Positions 53,940 to 62,621 of a stretch of DNA of 64,000 nt are shown piece after piece. The position numbers and the translations under genes are program-made. The notes beneath the pieces were generated by a model, which had not been told where the DNA came from, did not search any database, and worked only from the letters and a program-made list of their open reading frames with translations. Origin of the DNA: Ignavibacteriales bacterium UBA1304 (GTDB lineage: Bacteria; Bacteroidota; Ignavibacteria; Ignavibacteriales; Ignavibacteriaceae); the NCBI GenBank assembly GCA_002307295.1, contig DBTY01000020.1:1-64000 (forward strand). The letters run 5' to 3'. How positions within the stretch are numbered: the stretch's first letter is position 1; each line of letters starts with the position of its first letter.

Positions 53940-56515
53940 TTCTCAACGGTCTTTTCAACCTGATCGAGAGCTTCGTTAATTTTTTCAACGTCTTTGCCGC
54001 CTGCGGTTGCTAGATGCGGTCTGCCGCCGCCGCCGCCGCCGACTATCTTTGCCAGATCGCCTACTATCTTGCCTGCGCTTAGGTTCTTTTCTTTTATAAT
54101 CGAATCAGAAACGATGCAGACTAAACCGACTTTGTCTTCAATCTTTGCGGCTAAGACGCCTACGCCGTCTTTAATTTTGTTTCTTAGTTCGTCGCCGAAT
54201 GATTTCAGTTCGTCCATGTTATCGGCGGCCACTTTTGATTTGTAAACTTTTATTCCATTTACTTTCGTAAACTTTGCAAGAGCCGTATCAACCTGCGATA
54301 ATTTGCCTTTCATTTTTAGTTCGGCAATCTCTTTTTCAAGTTTGCGTTTGCTTTCTGCAAGTTCGGCAAATTTCTCTTCCGAAGTTTTTATGCTAAGTAA
54401 TTGAGAATTAATATACTGTTCTACTCCTGCGCCAGTAACGGCTTCAATTCTTCTTATTCCGCTTGCGCTTGAAGACTCGCTGATAATTTTTAGCAGTCCA
54501 ATTTCTGAACTGTTGCGGACGTGAATGCCTCCGCAGAACTCCATGCTGAAATCGCCAAACTGAACTACGTTTACTTTGTCGCCGTATTTATCGCCAAAGA
54601 ACATTAACGCGCCCATTTTTTTTGCTTCGTCAAAAGGGATGTCGCGATGATGCGTCAACGGAATATTTAGCCGTAACTCTTCGTTAACAAGAGCTTCAAC
54701 GTCGGCTAACTCGGATTCAGAAACTTTTGCAAAGTGAGAAAAATCAAAACGAAGACGATCCGGGCCAACAAATGAACCAGCCTGCTGAACATGAGAACCG
54801 AGAATTTTTCTAAGCGCGGCGTCAAGAAAGTGAGTGGCTGAGTGATTGCGCATTATGTCCCATCTTCTTACGCTGTCAACTTCGGCAAGAACCTCTGCGC
54901 CTGTAACTATCTGCGCGTCGTTTTCATTTTCCAGAACATGTATCGTTTTGCCTTCAACTTTAGTCACGTCAATTACGTTAAACGGATTAGAGTTTATATA
55001 AAGTTTGCCAAGGTCGTCCGCCTGACCGCCGGACTCTACATAAAAAGGAGTCTTATCTAATATCACTAAGTCTTTATCTTCGTCTTTTTTATGACCAGTA
55101 ATTTTAGCTTTAGTTTTTAGCTCGTCGTAGCCTGTAAATTCCGATTTAGCGTCGCCTGAAATATCAAAAGCGGAAAGATCGTTAAGCACAAAACTAACAG
55201 AAGCAAATTTATCTTTATTAGCTTCTCTGCCTCTTTGTTTTTGCGCGCCCATTAGCTCTGTAAATTTAACTTCGTCAATAGTAAAATCTTTTTCTTTTGC
55301 CATTACGTTTGTTAAATCGACGGGGAAGCCGTAAGTGTCGTACAATTTAAATACGTCTTCGCCGGGGATAATATTTTTATTATCGGCTTTCAGATCTGCA
55401 ATAATACTTTCAAAAAGTTCTATTCCGCGGTCAAGAGTATGGTTAAAGCTAACTTCTTCGGCTTTAATTACTTTTTCAATATAACTTTGTTTCTCTGCTA
55501 TTTCTGGGAAAATATCTCCCATAGTCTCTACCAAAACTTCAACAAGAGAAAACAAAAACGGTTTAGTTAAGCCAAGCTTGCGGCCGTATCTGGCGGCTCG
55601 TCTTAATATTCTGCGCAATACATAGCCTCTTCCGTCGTTGCCTGGAACAGCTCCGTCCGCAATTGCAAAAGTAAGCGTACGGATATGATCGGCAATAACG
55701 CGCATTGGAATTTTATTGGCTTCCGTATCGTATTTAACGCCTGATATTTCCGCAACTTTATCTATTAAAGGAGTAAACACGTCGGTATCGTAATTTGAAT
55801 TTTTGCCCTGAATTACAGCGCATGCTCTTTCAAAGCCCATGCCTGTATCCACATGTTTAGAAGGCAGGTCTATTAAATGACCGTCAGGCTCTCTATTATA
55901 TTGTATAAATACTAAGTTCCAGATTTCAATGCATTCAGGAACTCCAGCGTTAACATATTTAGGATTATCGTAATCGTCAGTTAGGTTAATATGAATTTCG
56001 GAACAGGGACCGCAGGGGCCGGTTTCGCCCATTTCCCAAAAATTATCTTTATCGCCAAAGCGCAGTATGTGGCTTGGGTTTATGTCTGTTTTGGTTTTCC
56101 AGAGTTCAAGAGCTTCGTCGTCGGTTTGGTAAACGGTAGCCCAAAGTCTTTCTTTAGGGAGCTTCCACCATTCAGTAAGCAGTTCCCAAGCCCATTCGAT
56201 AGCTTCGGCTTTATAATAATCGCCAAAAGACCAGTTGCCCAGCATTTCAAAAAAAGTATGATGATAAGTGTCGTAGCCGACTTCCTCAAGATCGTTATGC
56301 TTGCCGCTTACGCGTATGCATTTTTGGGTATCGGCCGCGCGCTTATATTCGCGCGTTCCTTTGCCAAGAAAAACGTCTTTAAACTGGTTCATACCGGCGT
56401 TTGTAAAAAGAAGCGTCGGATCGTCAAACGGCACTACAGGCGAACTTGGCACAATTCTGTGTTCTTTACTTTTGAAAAAATCGATGAACTGCTGTCTTAT
56501 TTCTCTTGAAGTCAT
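53927..56515 (-). CDS. alaS: Alanine--tRNA ligase
   Basis: A class II synthetase of 862 aa. The N-terminal catalytic part starts EIRQQFIDFFKSKEH with VPSSPVVP and FTNAGMNQF (motif region). The editing domain holds RNHSATHFLDAALR and FCGGIHVRNSSEIG, the His/Cys zinc site that clears Ser- and Gly-tRNA(Ala). The C-Ala domain ends with the glycine run GGGGGGRPHLATAGG. The length is normal. It begins a three-gene run with the HEAGH and MORN/TonB genes. Confidence 0.97.
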   Translation of the reverse strand: MTSREIRQQFIDFFKSKEHRIVPSSPVVPFDDPTLLFTNAGMNQFKDVFLGKGTREYKRAADTQKCIRVSGKHNDLEEVGYDTYHHTFFEMLGNWSFGDYYKAEAIEWAWELLTEWWKLPKERLWATVYQTDDEALELWKTKTDINPSHILRFGDKDNFWEMGETGPCGPCSEIHINLTDDYDNPKYVNAGVPECIEIWNLVFIQYNREPDGHLIDLPSKHVDTGMGFERACAVIQGKNSNYDTDVFTPLIDKVAEISGVKYDTEANKIPMRVIADHIRTLTFAIADGAVPGNDGRGYVLRRILRRAARYGRKLGLTKPFLFSLVEVLVETMGDIFPEIAEKQSYIEKVIKAEEVSFNHTLDRGIELFESIIADLKADNKNIIPGEDVFKLYDTYGFPVDLTNVMAKEKDFTIDEVKFTELMGAQKQRGREANKDKFASVSFVLNDLSAFDISGDAKSEFTGYDELKTKAKITGHKKDEDKDLVILDKTPFYVESGGQADDLGKLYINSNPFNVIDVTKVEGKTIHVLENENDAQIVTGAEVLAEVDSVRRWDIMRNHSATHFLDAALRKILGSHVQQAGSFVGPDRLRFDFSHFAKVSESELADVEALVNEELRLNIPLTHHRDIPFDEAKKMGALMFFGDKYGDKVNVVQFGDFSMEFCGGIHVRNSSEIGLLKIISESSSASGIRRIEAVTGAGVEQYINSQLLSIKTSEEKFAELAESKRKLEKEIAELKMKGKLSQVDTALAKFTKVNGIKVYKSKVAADNMDELKSFGDELRNKIKDGVGVLAAKIEDKVGLVCIVSDSIIKEKNLSAGKIVGDLAKIVGGGGGGRPHLATAGGKDVEKINEALDQVEKTVEKWIK

Positions 56516-56540
56516 TTTAACCCTATAAAAATTTAATGCA

Positions 56541-56548
56541 CAAAGATA
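56541..56548 (-). promoter_or_regulatory. Candidate Bacteroidota-type -7 box for alaS
   Basis: On the minus strand TATCTTTG matches TAnnTTTG about 25 bases before the alaS start. The -33 region has only an approximate TTTA/ATTT. Confidence 0.4.
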
Positions 56549-56735
56549 ATAAAAACCCTATTAACCATAAATACAGAAAATAAAAAACAATTATGCAAAT
56601 TTAAACATAGGCTGATCTCAAATAATTCAAAATTTGCCCGCGCATTCCGCTAAATTTAGCGACCTCCTTATTGCATGGTTTTATTTTTAGGGAAATATTA
56701 TTTTTAACTAAATATAAAACAAGGGAGTCGAACTG

Positions 56736-58226
56736 TTGCAGTTAAAGCGCTTTACGTTAAATATCTTCAAAACAATTACTATTGCGGTCTTCTGCATTAT
56801 GCAGACTTATCCGCAGGGATTGAATAATAAAGCGGCCGAACAATTTATCAATCTGCTGATAAACGATTCTCCCGAACTGGAAAAACTTGTGTTGCCTCAG
56901 GAGTTGAATAGCGCGCATCGTTTGGGGATTGAATTCCCTGAAGCTAAAAATAAATTTATTGCCGCTAACGATTTTGATCCTTCAGTGAAGAACGACCTTA
57001 AACAGGGGCGGATTAAGTACGAGTACAAAATTGAACCTGTAACGGGGGATTATGCAAAATTAATAATTTCAGTCCCTTCCAAAAATCTTCAAAAAGAATA
57101 TTTGTTTTACAAGTCGCAATTGGTATCTAACGAATATTACTATTGCGCAAACTGGATAAATAAAAAAAGTAAATACTTTAGTTTTAAAGTCAGCGATGCG
57201 GCTCTGATAAACGATTACTCAATTAAACAACTTGATAAGTTTGTAGACGGCATACTATCTCTGCTTGAGTTTAGCAGTGAAGAAATAAAAAATCTATCGG
57301 AACAGAAAACTATATATTACTTATGCCGCGACGAAGACGAAATGGAAAAGCTTACAGGATACAAGGCAAAAGGACTGTACGACGTATCGTATGACTGCAT
57401 AATCTCAACATATAACTGTCATCTTCACGAGCTTTTGCACCTACTTATTAATTACAAATTCAGCAGAATAGATCTTTATACTAATCCTTTTTTGCAGGAA
57501 GGTTTTGCAGTTGCGTTTGGCGGCAGAGGCGGACTTGAAAAAGATGTTGTAAACCAAACAGGCCTTTTCATGCTAAAAAACAATTTCTTAGACGTTAAAT
57601 CATTATTCGGTAAAAACGGTTTTTTGCAGCAGGACGCTTCAATAGCGTATCCTGCAGCCGGGATTTATACAAAGTTTTTGGTTAAATACTTGGGCGTAAA
57701 AAAATATCTTCAATTATATAAAAATTACTCCGGTTCGGCCGAGTTTGTTTCCGGCGCTGATATAAGCTCTGCCGATTTGCCTCCGGATTCATGCTGGATT
57801 AGTTATCTGAATCATCCCGATATTGATAATTATATTGACATTGGCGGCGGTCAGACTAACAATTATAAAAATATTGCCAAAACCGAAAATTACTGCATAG
57901 ACGAAAATGATGATAATTATTTCTTCAAATTAAAAAATACGATTGGCGTAACATCGCCAGAAGAAAATCCGGAATATTCCTCAAAACAGTTTATAGAGCT
58001 GTTCCCGGGTAAAATATATAAGCGGCAGAAGTACATTATTAAGGCCGACTCTTCTGAAATATCGGTTTACAATCTGCTGACCAATAATCTTATTGCAAAA
58101 TATTCGGCAGGTTTATCGTTGGAAAACAGTCCGGTTATAAAAAAAGACGGATTTTATTTGTTCGCAATTAAAAAGCGCCTGTTTGACGAACCGATAACAT
58201 TGCAAAACATCGTAGAAGTCAATTAA
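56736..58226 (+). CDS. Predicted secreted gluzincin metallopeptidase
   Basis: This 496-aa protein has an N-terminal signal segment (KTITIAVFCIMQTYPQG). Near residue 230 the motif HELLH is followed 19 residues later by the Glu of NPFLQEGFAVAF, the HExxH...E pattern of gluzincins (M1 uses a spacing of 18 and often NEGFA). The N-terminal ~200 residues and the C-terminal ~130 residues are beta-rich and unassigned. The start is TTG at 56736 with GGGAG about eight bases upstream. The protease call is from the motif only; substrate unknown. Confidence 0.72.
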   Translation: MQLKRFTLNIFKTITIAVFCIMQTYPQGLNNKAAEQFINLLINDSPELEKLVLPQELNSAHRLGIEFPEAKNKFIAANDFDPSVKNDLKQGRIKYEYKIEPVTGDYAKLIISVPSKNLQKEYLFYKSQLVSNEYYYCANWINKKSKYFSFKVSDAALINDYSIKQLDKFVDGILSLLEFSSEEIKNLSEQKTIYYLCRDEDEMEKLTGYKAKGLYDVSYDCIISTYNCHLHELLHLLINYKFSRIDLYTNPFLQEGFAVAFGGRGGLEKDVVNQTGLFMLKNNFLDVKSLFGKNGFLQQDASIAYPAAGIYTKFLVKYLGVKKYLQLYKNYSGSAEFVSGADISSADLPPDSCWISYLNHPDIDNYIDIGGGQTNNYKNIAKTENYCIDENDDNYFFKLKNTIGVTSPEENPEYSSKQFIELFPGKIYKRQKYIIKADSSEISVYNLLTNNLIAKYSAGLSLENSPVIKKDGFYLFAIKKRLFDEPITLQNIVEVN

Positions 58227-58530
58227 TTGTTGATATTTGACGGCGTTATCTTTAATATTGCAAACAGTTTTTAGAAAATATAAGGGATATTTTCTGGCTC
58301 TAAAATTATTGACCTGTCAGGGGATTTTTATAAACGCTTCAAATTCTCTCTTTGGGGTTCATAAGAGTTGCTTTTTATTTATGTAAGAAAGAAAAATTAG
58401 GGCGGGGTTTTATGAAAGGGAATTCCTATGTTAAAATTAAACGCCTTCAGTAAAAAAATGGCAATTAAAGTATTATAGCTTTTTTGTCATATTATTCGTT
58501 AATATTTTAATAACCGAGCGGGAAACATAA
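58227..58530. other. Gene-free stretch
   Basis: About 300 AT-rich bases with no open frame of note. A TTGTCA at about 58483 with an AT-rich region 17 bases later could be the promoter of the next gene, but the -10 is poor. Nothing else is recognised. Confidence 0.5.
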
Positions 58531-59160
58531 ATGGGAAAACTACTTAAATTAATTATTCTTCTTCTGCCTGTTATGGCGGGCTTTTACGGGTGCGTCTCTT
58601 CAAGCAATTTTTACACTGGTAAAACTTTGCCTGAAGGCGATTATACTGTAAACCTGGGACTCGATCACATGGAAATTGATAATTCTGAATCGGCGTTAAA
58701 GTATTTTGCTATTTCGCCTTCTATAGGCTTTTCGTATGGGCTGCCATTAAAATTTGAAACAGGTTTACGCTATTTCCCTCCATATGTTTTTGACGTTTCT
58801 TTGCGGAAACAAATTAACCCGGCTGATTTTACAGATTTTGATTGCAGTCTGAATTTAGGTTTTGGATATTTTTACAGGGAATATTCGTACCTGAAATATG
58901 GCGTTACCTTTAGCAGAGATATTGAGGGAGTTGAGCCGTATATCCATTTTAATTTTTATAGTTTAGTGGGGGGAGTTGTAGACGGTCTTTCTTTTGTGTC
59001 AGATGCAGTGGACGATTTTATAAATAAAAGCCGCGTCGCCGGTTTTGGAGTCTCTATCCCCAGCGGAAAAACAAAAATAATTCCCGAAGTAGACTACCAG
59101 TACGAGAGCGGCTCATTAGACAAAGGCTGGTGGCGTTTTGGGGTCGGGTTCTGTTTTTAG
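58531..59160 (+). CDS. Lipoprotein with outer-membrane-barrel-like body
   Basis: The 209-aa protein starts with a lipoprotein signal (MGKLLKLIILLLPVMAGFYGC; lipobox Cys21). The rest has alternating aromatic strands and a final WWRFGVGFCF, as in small barrels. Lipidation together with barrel-like strands is uncommon; alternatively the Cys is incidental. No family recognised. It precedes another lipoprotein gene by 44 bases. Confidence 0.65.
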   Translation: MGKLLKLIILLLPVMAGFYGCVSSSNFYTGKTLPEGDYTVNLGLDHMEIDNSESALKYFAISPSIGFSYGLPLKFETGLRYFPPYVFDVSLRKQINPADFTDFDCSLNLGFGYFYREYSYLKYGVTFSRDIEGVEPYIHFNFYSLVGGVVDGLSFVSDAVDDFINKSRVAGFGVSIPSGKTKIIPEVDYQYESGSLDKGWWRFGVGFCF

Positions 59161-59204
59161 ATAAATTAGGATAGCAGGTTTAAACTACTAAATGAGATTA
59201 TATT

Positions 59205-60275
59205 ATGAAGAAAAATAGCCTTTGGGTCTTAGCGTTTATGCTTTTAGCCCTGTTAAATGTAAATTGTAAAAAGGAGAATTCTGTTTCTGTAAATCCTGAA
59301 GCCGATACAACAAGCCATAACTTTACATGGCAGGTAGATACAATTGGCGTGTGGCAGTGTTTTCTCGAAAACATTTGGGGAACTGATATCAATAATGTTT
59401 ATGCAGTTGGATTTGTAAACTTTTCATTAAACCCATACATAGCAACAAATATTATCCACTGGGACGGTGTTTCATGGAAACGCATTGATTATCTTGAAGG
59501 CACTTTATGTGGAATTTACGGTTTTGGAGAAAACGATATTTGGGCTGTTGGGTTTTATAGTGTGGATATGAATGCGTATTCTTTAATAGCTCATTGGGAT
59601 GGGAAAACATGGACGACGTGGAAATTCAGCCAGTATAACCAACTGCTTGCAATCTGGGGAAGCAGTTCTACAAATCTTTTTGCTGTTGGTTGGAATGGGG
59701 TTATTCTTCATTACGACGGGAATACCTGGACAAAGCAAAACAGCGGGACAAATTTTGCTTTGAGAGATATTTGGGGATTTGACCGCAAGCATATTTATGC
59801 TGTTGGAGATCATGAGAGCACAGGAGAGGGGGTTGTATTGCAATATGATGGCTTGTCATGGCAAACGATTGTTAAGGGGGGAATAAATCCAGACAGCACA
59901 ACTTTGTACGGCGGTTTTGTAAGCGCATGGGGGTATTCGGCGGATAAACTATATCTTGTAGACGCATTGTGTTATGAAGGGAAAGCAGGTAATTGGAAGT
60001 TATCCAATATTCCATATAATGCGCCTATCGAAAATATGACAGGGCTTTCTATGATGAATTGCGTTCGCGGAACTGCGACTAATAATGTATTTATTTGCGG
60101 CGACAGAGAATTAATAATACACTGGAATGGGAGCAGTTGGCATATATATAACCAGTTTTACAGTAAAGCCAATCAATCAAGTTTAAGAAAAATATGGATG
60201 AAAGATAAGAGCGTGTTTATTATTGGATATAACGGCGCAACCCAGGCATTAATTTACAGAGGGACCCAGCAATAA
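59205..60275 (+). CDS. Lipoprotein with propeller-like W-G-x-D/W-D-G repeats
   Basis: The signal peptide ends LLNVNC (lipobox Cys21). The body has at least five ~45-residue repeats of the form IWGTDINNVYAVGF ... IIHWDGVSWKRI, recurring as IYGFGENDIWAVGF, IWGSSSTNLFAVGW and IWGFDRKHIYAVGD. This is a beta-propeller-like repeat often seen in surface proteins of this group. It lacks a T9SS sorting domain, so it is likely held by the lipid anchor. Function unknown. Confidence 0.75.
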   Translation: MKKNSLWVLAFMLLALLNVNCKKENSVSVNPEADTTSHNFTWQVDTIGVWQCFLENIWGTDINNVYAVGFVNFSLNPYIATNIIHWDGVSWKRIDYLEGTLCGIYGFGENDIWAVGFYSVDMNAYSLIAHWDGKTWTTWKFSQYNQLLAIWGSSSTNLFAVGWNGVILHYDGNTWTKQNSGTNFALRDIWGFDRKHIYAVGDHESTGEGVVLQYDGLSWQTIVKGGINPDSTTLYGGFVSAWGYSADKLYLVDALCYEGKAGNWKLSNIPYNAPIENMTGLSMMNCVRGTATNNVFICGDRELIIHWNGSSWHIYNQFYSKANQSSLRKIWMKDKSVFIIGYNGATQALIYRGTQQ

Positions 60276-60390
60276 AATACTATGTCTTGTTTTGATGGCT
60301 TAGTCATTTCGGCAGACGGAGCCAGCGCCTGTCGAAGGCTAATGATTGCATTTGTTTTATCATTCGACTCAGTAATAAAGTTTTTTAAAT

Positions 60391-60417
60391 TCGTGGCGCG
60401 GGCTCCCCAGCCCGCGC
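60391..60417 (+). repeat. Solitary REP-like hairpin with GTGG foot
   Basis: TCGTG is followed by GCGCGGGCT-CCCC-AGCCCGCGC, a perfect 9-bp stem. Foot and stem length match the TCGTA hairpins around the RAYT gene at 25-26 kb. There is no T-run, so it is not a plain terminator. Confidence 0.7.
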
Positions 60418-60450
60418 GCTCCCAAATAAAATAAATAAAGCGCTTGCGCC

Positions 60451-61404
60451 TTATATGCCTGAAGCTACGTCTATTACAATTTTACCTTTTGTGTGGTTGG
60501 ATTGTATTTCCTCGTGTGCAAGCTGTATCTGGCTCAAATTAAGCGTCTCTGATACTACCGGTTTTAAAACGCCAGCCTCAATTAAAGCGGCTAACTGTTT
60601 TAACTGCGCGGCGTCGCCTCTGGAAGACAACCTTACGCTGCGTATGTTCTTAGCTTTTGCAAGCGCTTCATCCGGAGCGGAAGTTAAGGAAATAATTATT
60701 CCGTTTGGTTTAAGCAAATCATATAGTTTACTTACTTCATCGGAGCTTATAGCGGCTAGGTTTAAAACGGAATCAAACTTCTCTTTAATTTCAGTTGGAT
60801 TTAGATTTTTGTAATCAAGCGTCTCGTCGGCTCCAAGCTCTTTAAGAAAGCCAAAGTTTTTAGGTGAGGAAGTCGCGACTATGTACGCGCCAGTATTGTG
60901 CGCAATTTGTATGGCGAATACTCCTGTTCCTCCGGAAGCGCCGTTTATAAAAACGCGGTCTCCTTTTTTCAGGTTCGCATGCTCAAAAAATGACTGCCAT
61001 ATTGTTAGTCCTGTAATTGGAACTGCCGCGGCGTGAATGAAATCAATGTTTTTCGGTTTAAGCGCAAGCAGTTCGGCCGGGACTGCGGCGTATTCCGCGT
61101 AAGCTCCGTTTGAACCAAAACGCAAATACCCATAAACCTCGTCCCCCGCTTTAAGCGTTGTTACGTCAGCGCCTGTTTCTTCTACTACTCCGGCGGCGTC
61201 GTAACCTAAAATATAAGGGAAGTCAACCGGAATGAAAGAAGCAAATTTCCCTTCTCTTATCGAAACTTCCACAGGGTTAATTCCCGCGGCTTTAATTTTA
61301 ACAAGAACCTCGTTCGGTTTAATTTGAGGGACTGGGGCGTCTTCATATTTTAGTTCTTCAATACCGCCGTATTTGTAAATCCTAACCGCTTTCATTAAAC
61401 TCAT
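60451..61404 (-). CDS. NADP-dependent oxidoreductase, quinone-reductase/zeta-crystallin type (MDR superfamily)
   Basis: Medium-chain reductase of 317 aa without structural zinc cysteines. The N-terminal GroES-like part has KIKAAGINPVEVSIREG and PYILGYDAAGVVEETG. The Rossmann part carries INGASGGTGVFAIQIA for NADP(H). Such enzymes reduce quinones or enones. The start MSLMKAV is supported by AAGGAG six bases upstream. It is divergent from an HxlR regulator with a palindromic site between them, so it is probably that regulator's target. Confidence 0.91.
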   Translation of the reverse strand: MSLMKAVRIYKYGGIEELKYEDAPVPQIKPNEVLVKIKAAGINPVEVSIREGKFASFIPVDFPYILGYDAAGVVEETGADVTTLKAGDEVYGYLRFGSNGAYAEYAAVPAELLALKPKNIDFIHAAAVPITGLTIWQSFFEHANLKKGDRVFINGASGGTGVFAIQIAHNTGAYIVATSSPKNFGFLKELGADETLDYKNLNPTEIKEKFDSVLNLAAISSDEVSKLYDLLKPNGIIISLTSAPDEALAKAKNIRSVRLSSRGDAAQLKQLAALIEAGVLKPVVSETLNLSQIQLAHEEIQSNHTKGKIVIDVASGI

Positions 61405-61467
61405 CTCGTACTCCTTTAATTATAAAATTAATAATGTATAGTATATAACCAAAATAAAGTTGCAAAG

Positions 61468-61490
61468 TAAAAGTAAATAACTTACTTTTA
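61468..61490. promoter_or_regulatory. Palindromic operator candidate for the HxlR regulator
   Basis: TAAAAGTAA and TTACTTTTA are exact 9-bp complements around a 5-base centre, placed in the short divergent region between the oxidoreductase and hxlR-type genes. Its symmetry suits a dimeric winged-helix regulator. Confidence 0.6.
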
Positions 61491-61567
61491 GTAACCGAAA
61501 AATAAATAATAAATCGGCCTGCGTCAAGAAGGCGCAAAAAAGTAAGACGCTTACCAAAAGGAAAGAA

Positions 61568-61954
61568 ATGCAGAAATCGGTTGGATTAACAGAAGAGAAA
61601 AAACAAAATATTTGCAATTTAAAAAAATGCCCGGTAAGAAACGTATTAGACCGCTTTGGCGATAAATGGTCCCTGCTTGTAATTATTACGCTCGGGGACG
61701 AAAACACTATGCGGTTTAACGAAATTAACCGCGCAATTGACGATATATCTCAAAAAATGCTTACGGTTACTTTGCGTACTTTAGAGGCGGACGGATTGGT
61801 AGCAAGAAAAATCTATCCCGAAATTCCGCCCCGAGTAGAGTATAAGCTGACCGAAATGGGAATAAGCCTTTTACCTCATATAAAAAATCTTGTAAACTGG
61901 GCTCTATTGAATATGTCTTCGGTTCTAAAATCGCGCAATAAGTACAAATATTAA
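61568..61954 (+). CDS. HxlR-family winged-helix transcriptional regulator
   Basis: The 128-aa protein matches HxlR: the conserved CPVRNVLDRFGDKWSLLVI (Cys21), the recognition-helix region MRFNEINRAIDDISQKMLTVTLRTLEADGLV, and the wing ending in PPRVEYKLTEMG. Family members often sense reactive aldehydes, quinones or oxidants through the N-terminal Cys; here Cys16 and Cys21 are both available. A quinone/enone-reductase gene on the other side of the shared region fits that model. Confidence 0.92.
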   Translation: MQKSVGLTEEKKQNICNLKKCPVRNVLDRFGDKWSLLVIITLGDENTMRFNEINRAIDDISQKMLTVTLRTLEADGLVARKIYPEIPPRVEYKLTEMGISLLPHIKNLVNWALLNMSSVLKSRNKYKY

Positions 61955-61970
61955 TTTATTTACGGAATAG

Positions 61971-62002
61971 ATTGATTTTTTATCCCGTTAGTTTTACATT
62001 TG
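61971..62002 (+). promoter_or_regulatory. Promoter of the ECF sigma/anti-sigma operon
   Basis: ATTG (61971-61974), exactly 20 bases, then TACATTTG (61995-62002), matching the Bacteroidota TTTG-N20-TAnnTTTG form apart from one base. It lies about 35 bases before the sigma start. Confidence 0.6.
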
Positions 62003-62036
62003 CAAATACCAACAAATATATAAAGGATAGGAAGCC

Positions 62037-62621
62037 TTGGCGGCAAATCAATCTTATACCGATCTGGAGTTGCTTCAAAGAGTAGCTAACTATGATTCAA
62101 AAGCGTTGGAAGCGTTATATAACCGCTATTCGCCGCTTATATATACCCTCGTCAAAAAAATTGTATCAGATCCGTCCGTTGCTGAAGAAGTGTTGACGGA
62201 TATTTTTGTAATAATTTGGCGGAAAGTGCATCATTTCGATTTTACGTCCGGCAGCCCCTATACATGGCTGATAACGCTTGCCAGAAATAAAGCGTTGGAC
62301 GTAATTAAAAGAAACGGCGCAAATCCGGAGCAGTTTGAAGAGTACGACGAGCAGTATGAAGACCTTTATATATTACCGCAGCTTTCTCAGAGCATAGATA
62401 TCCTTGATTTACAGACCGCAATTGGAATCCGCGAAAAAGTAGAAAAAGCTCTTAACCAGCTTACAGACGCTCAGCAGTATGTTATTTACCTTGGTTATTA
62501 CGAAGGACTAAACGAAAGCGAAATAGCCGAAAGACTGAAAATCCCCGTTCAAACGGTTAAATCGAAACTGACTGTAGCTATGACAAACCTGCGGGATAAC
62601 CTAATAAAAGGAGACGCTTAA
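62037..62621 (+). CDS. ECF-type RNA polymerase sigma factor
   Basis: At 194 aa it has region 2 (~15-85, LYNRYSPLIYTLVKKIV and WRKVHHFDFTSGSPYTWLITLARNKALD) and region 4 (~130-185, YYEGLNESEIAERLKIPVQTVKSKLTVAMTNLR), a typical group 4 sigma factor. The layout matches sigma-K-like ECFs paired with RskA. The start is TTG at 62037 with AGGA upstream. Its last base is shared with the ATG of the anti-sigma gene, so both are made together and the sigma is probably held inactive at the membrane. Confidence 0.92.
   Translation: MAANQSYTDLELLQRVANYDSKALEALYNRYSPLIYTLVKKIVSDPSVAEEVLTDIFVIIWRKVHHFDFTSGSPYTWLITLARNKALDVIKRNGANPEQFEEYDEQYEDLYILPQLSQSIDILDLQTAIGIREKVEKALNQLTDAQQYVIYLGYYEGLNESEIAERLKIPVQTVKSKLTVAMTNLRDNLIKGDA

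Noticed and set aside
54000..54060. GC-rich triplet run in alaS as a simple-sequence expansion
   Set aside because: It encodes the glycine run normal for the C-terminal domain of alanyl-tRNA synthetases.
55991..56509. 172-aa plus-strand frame opposite alaS
   Set aside because: Lies wholly within alaS, whose motifs are intact; no independent support.
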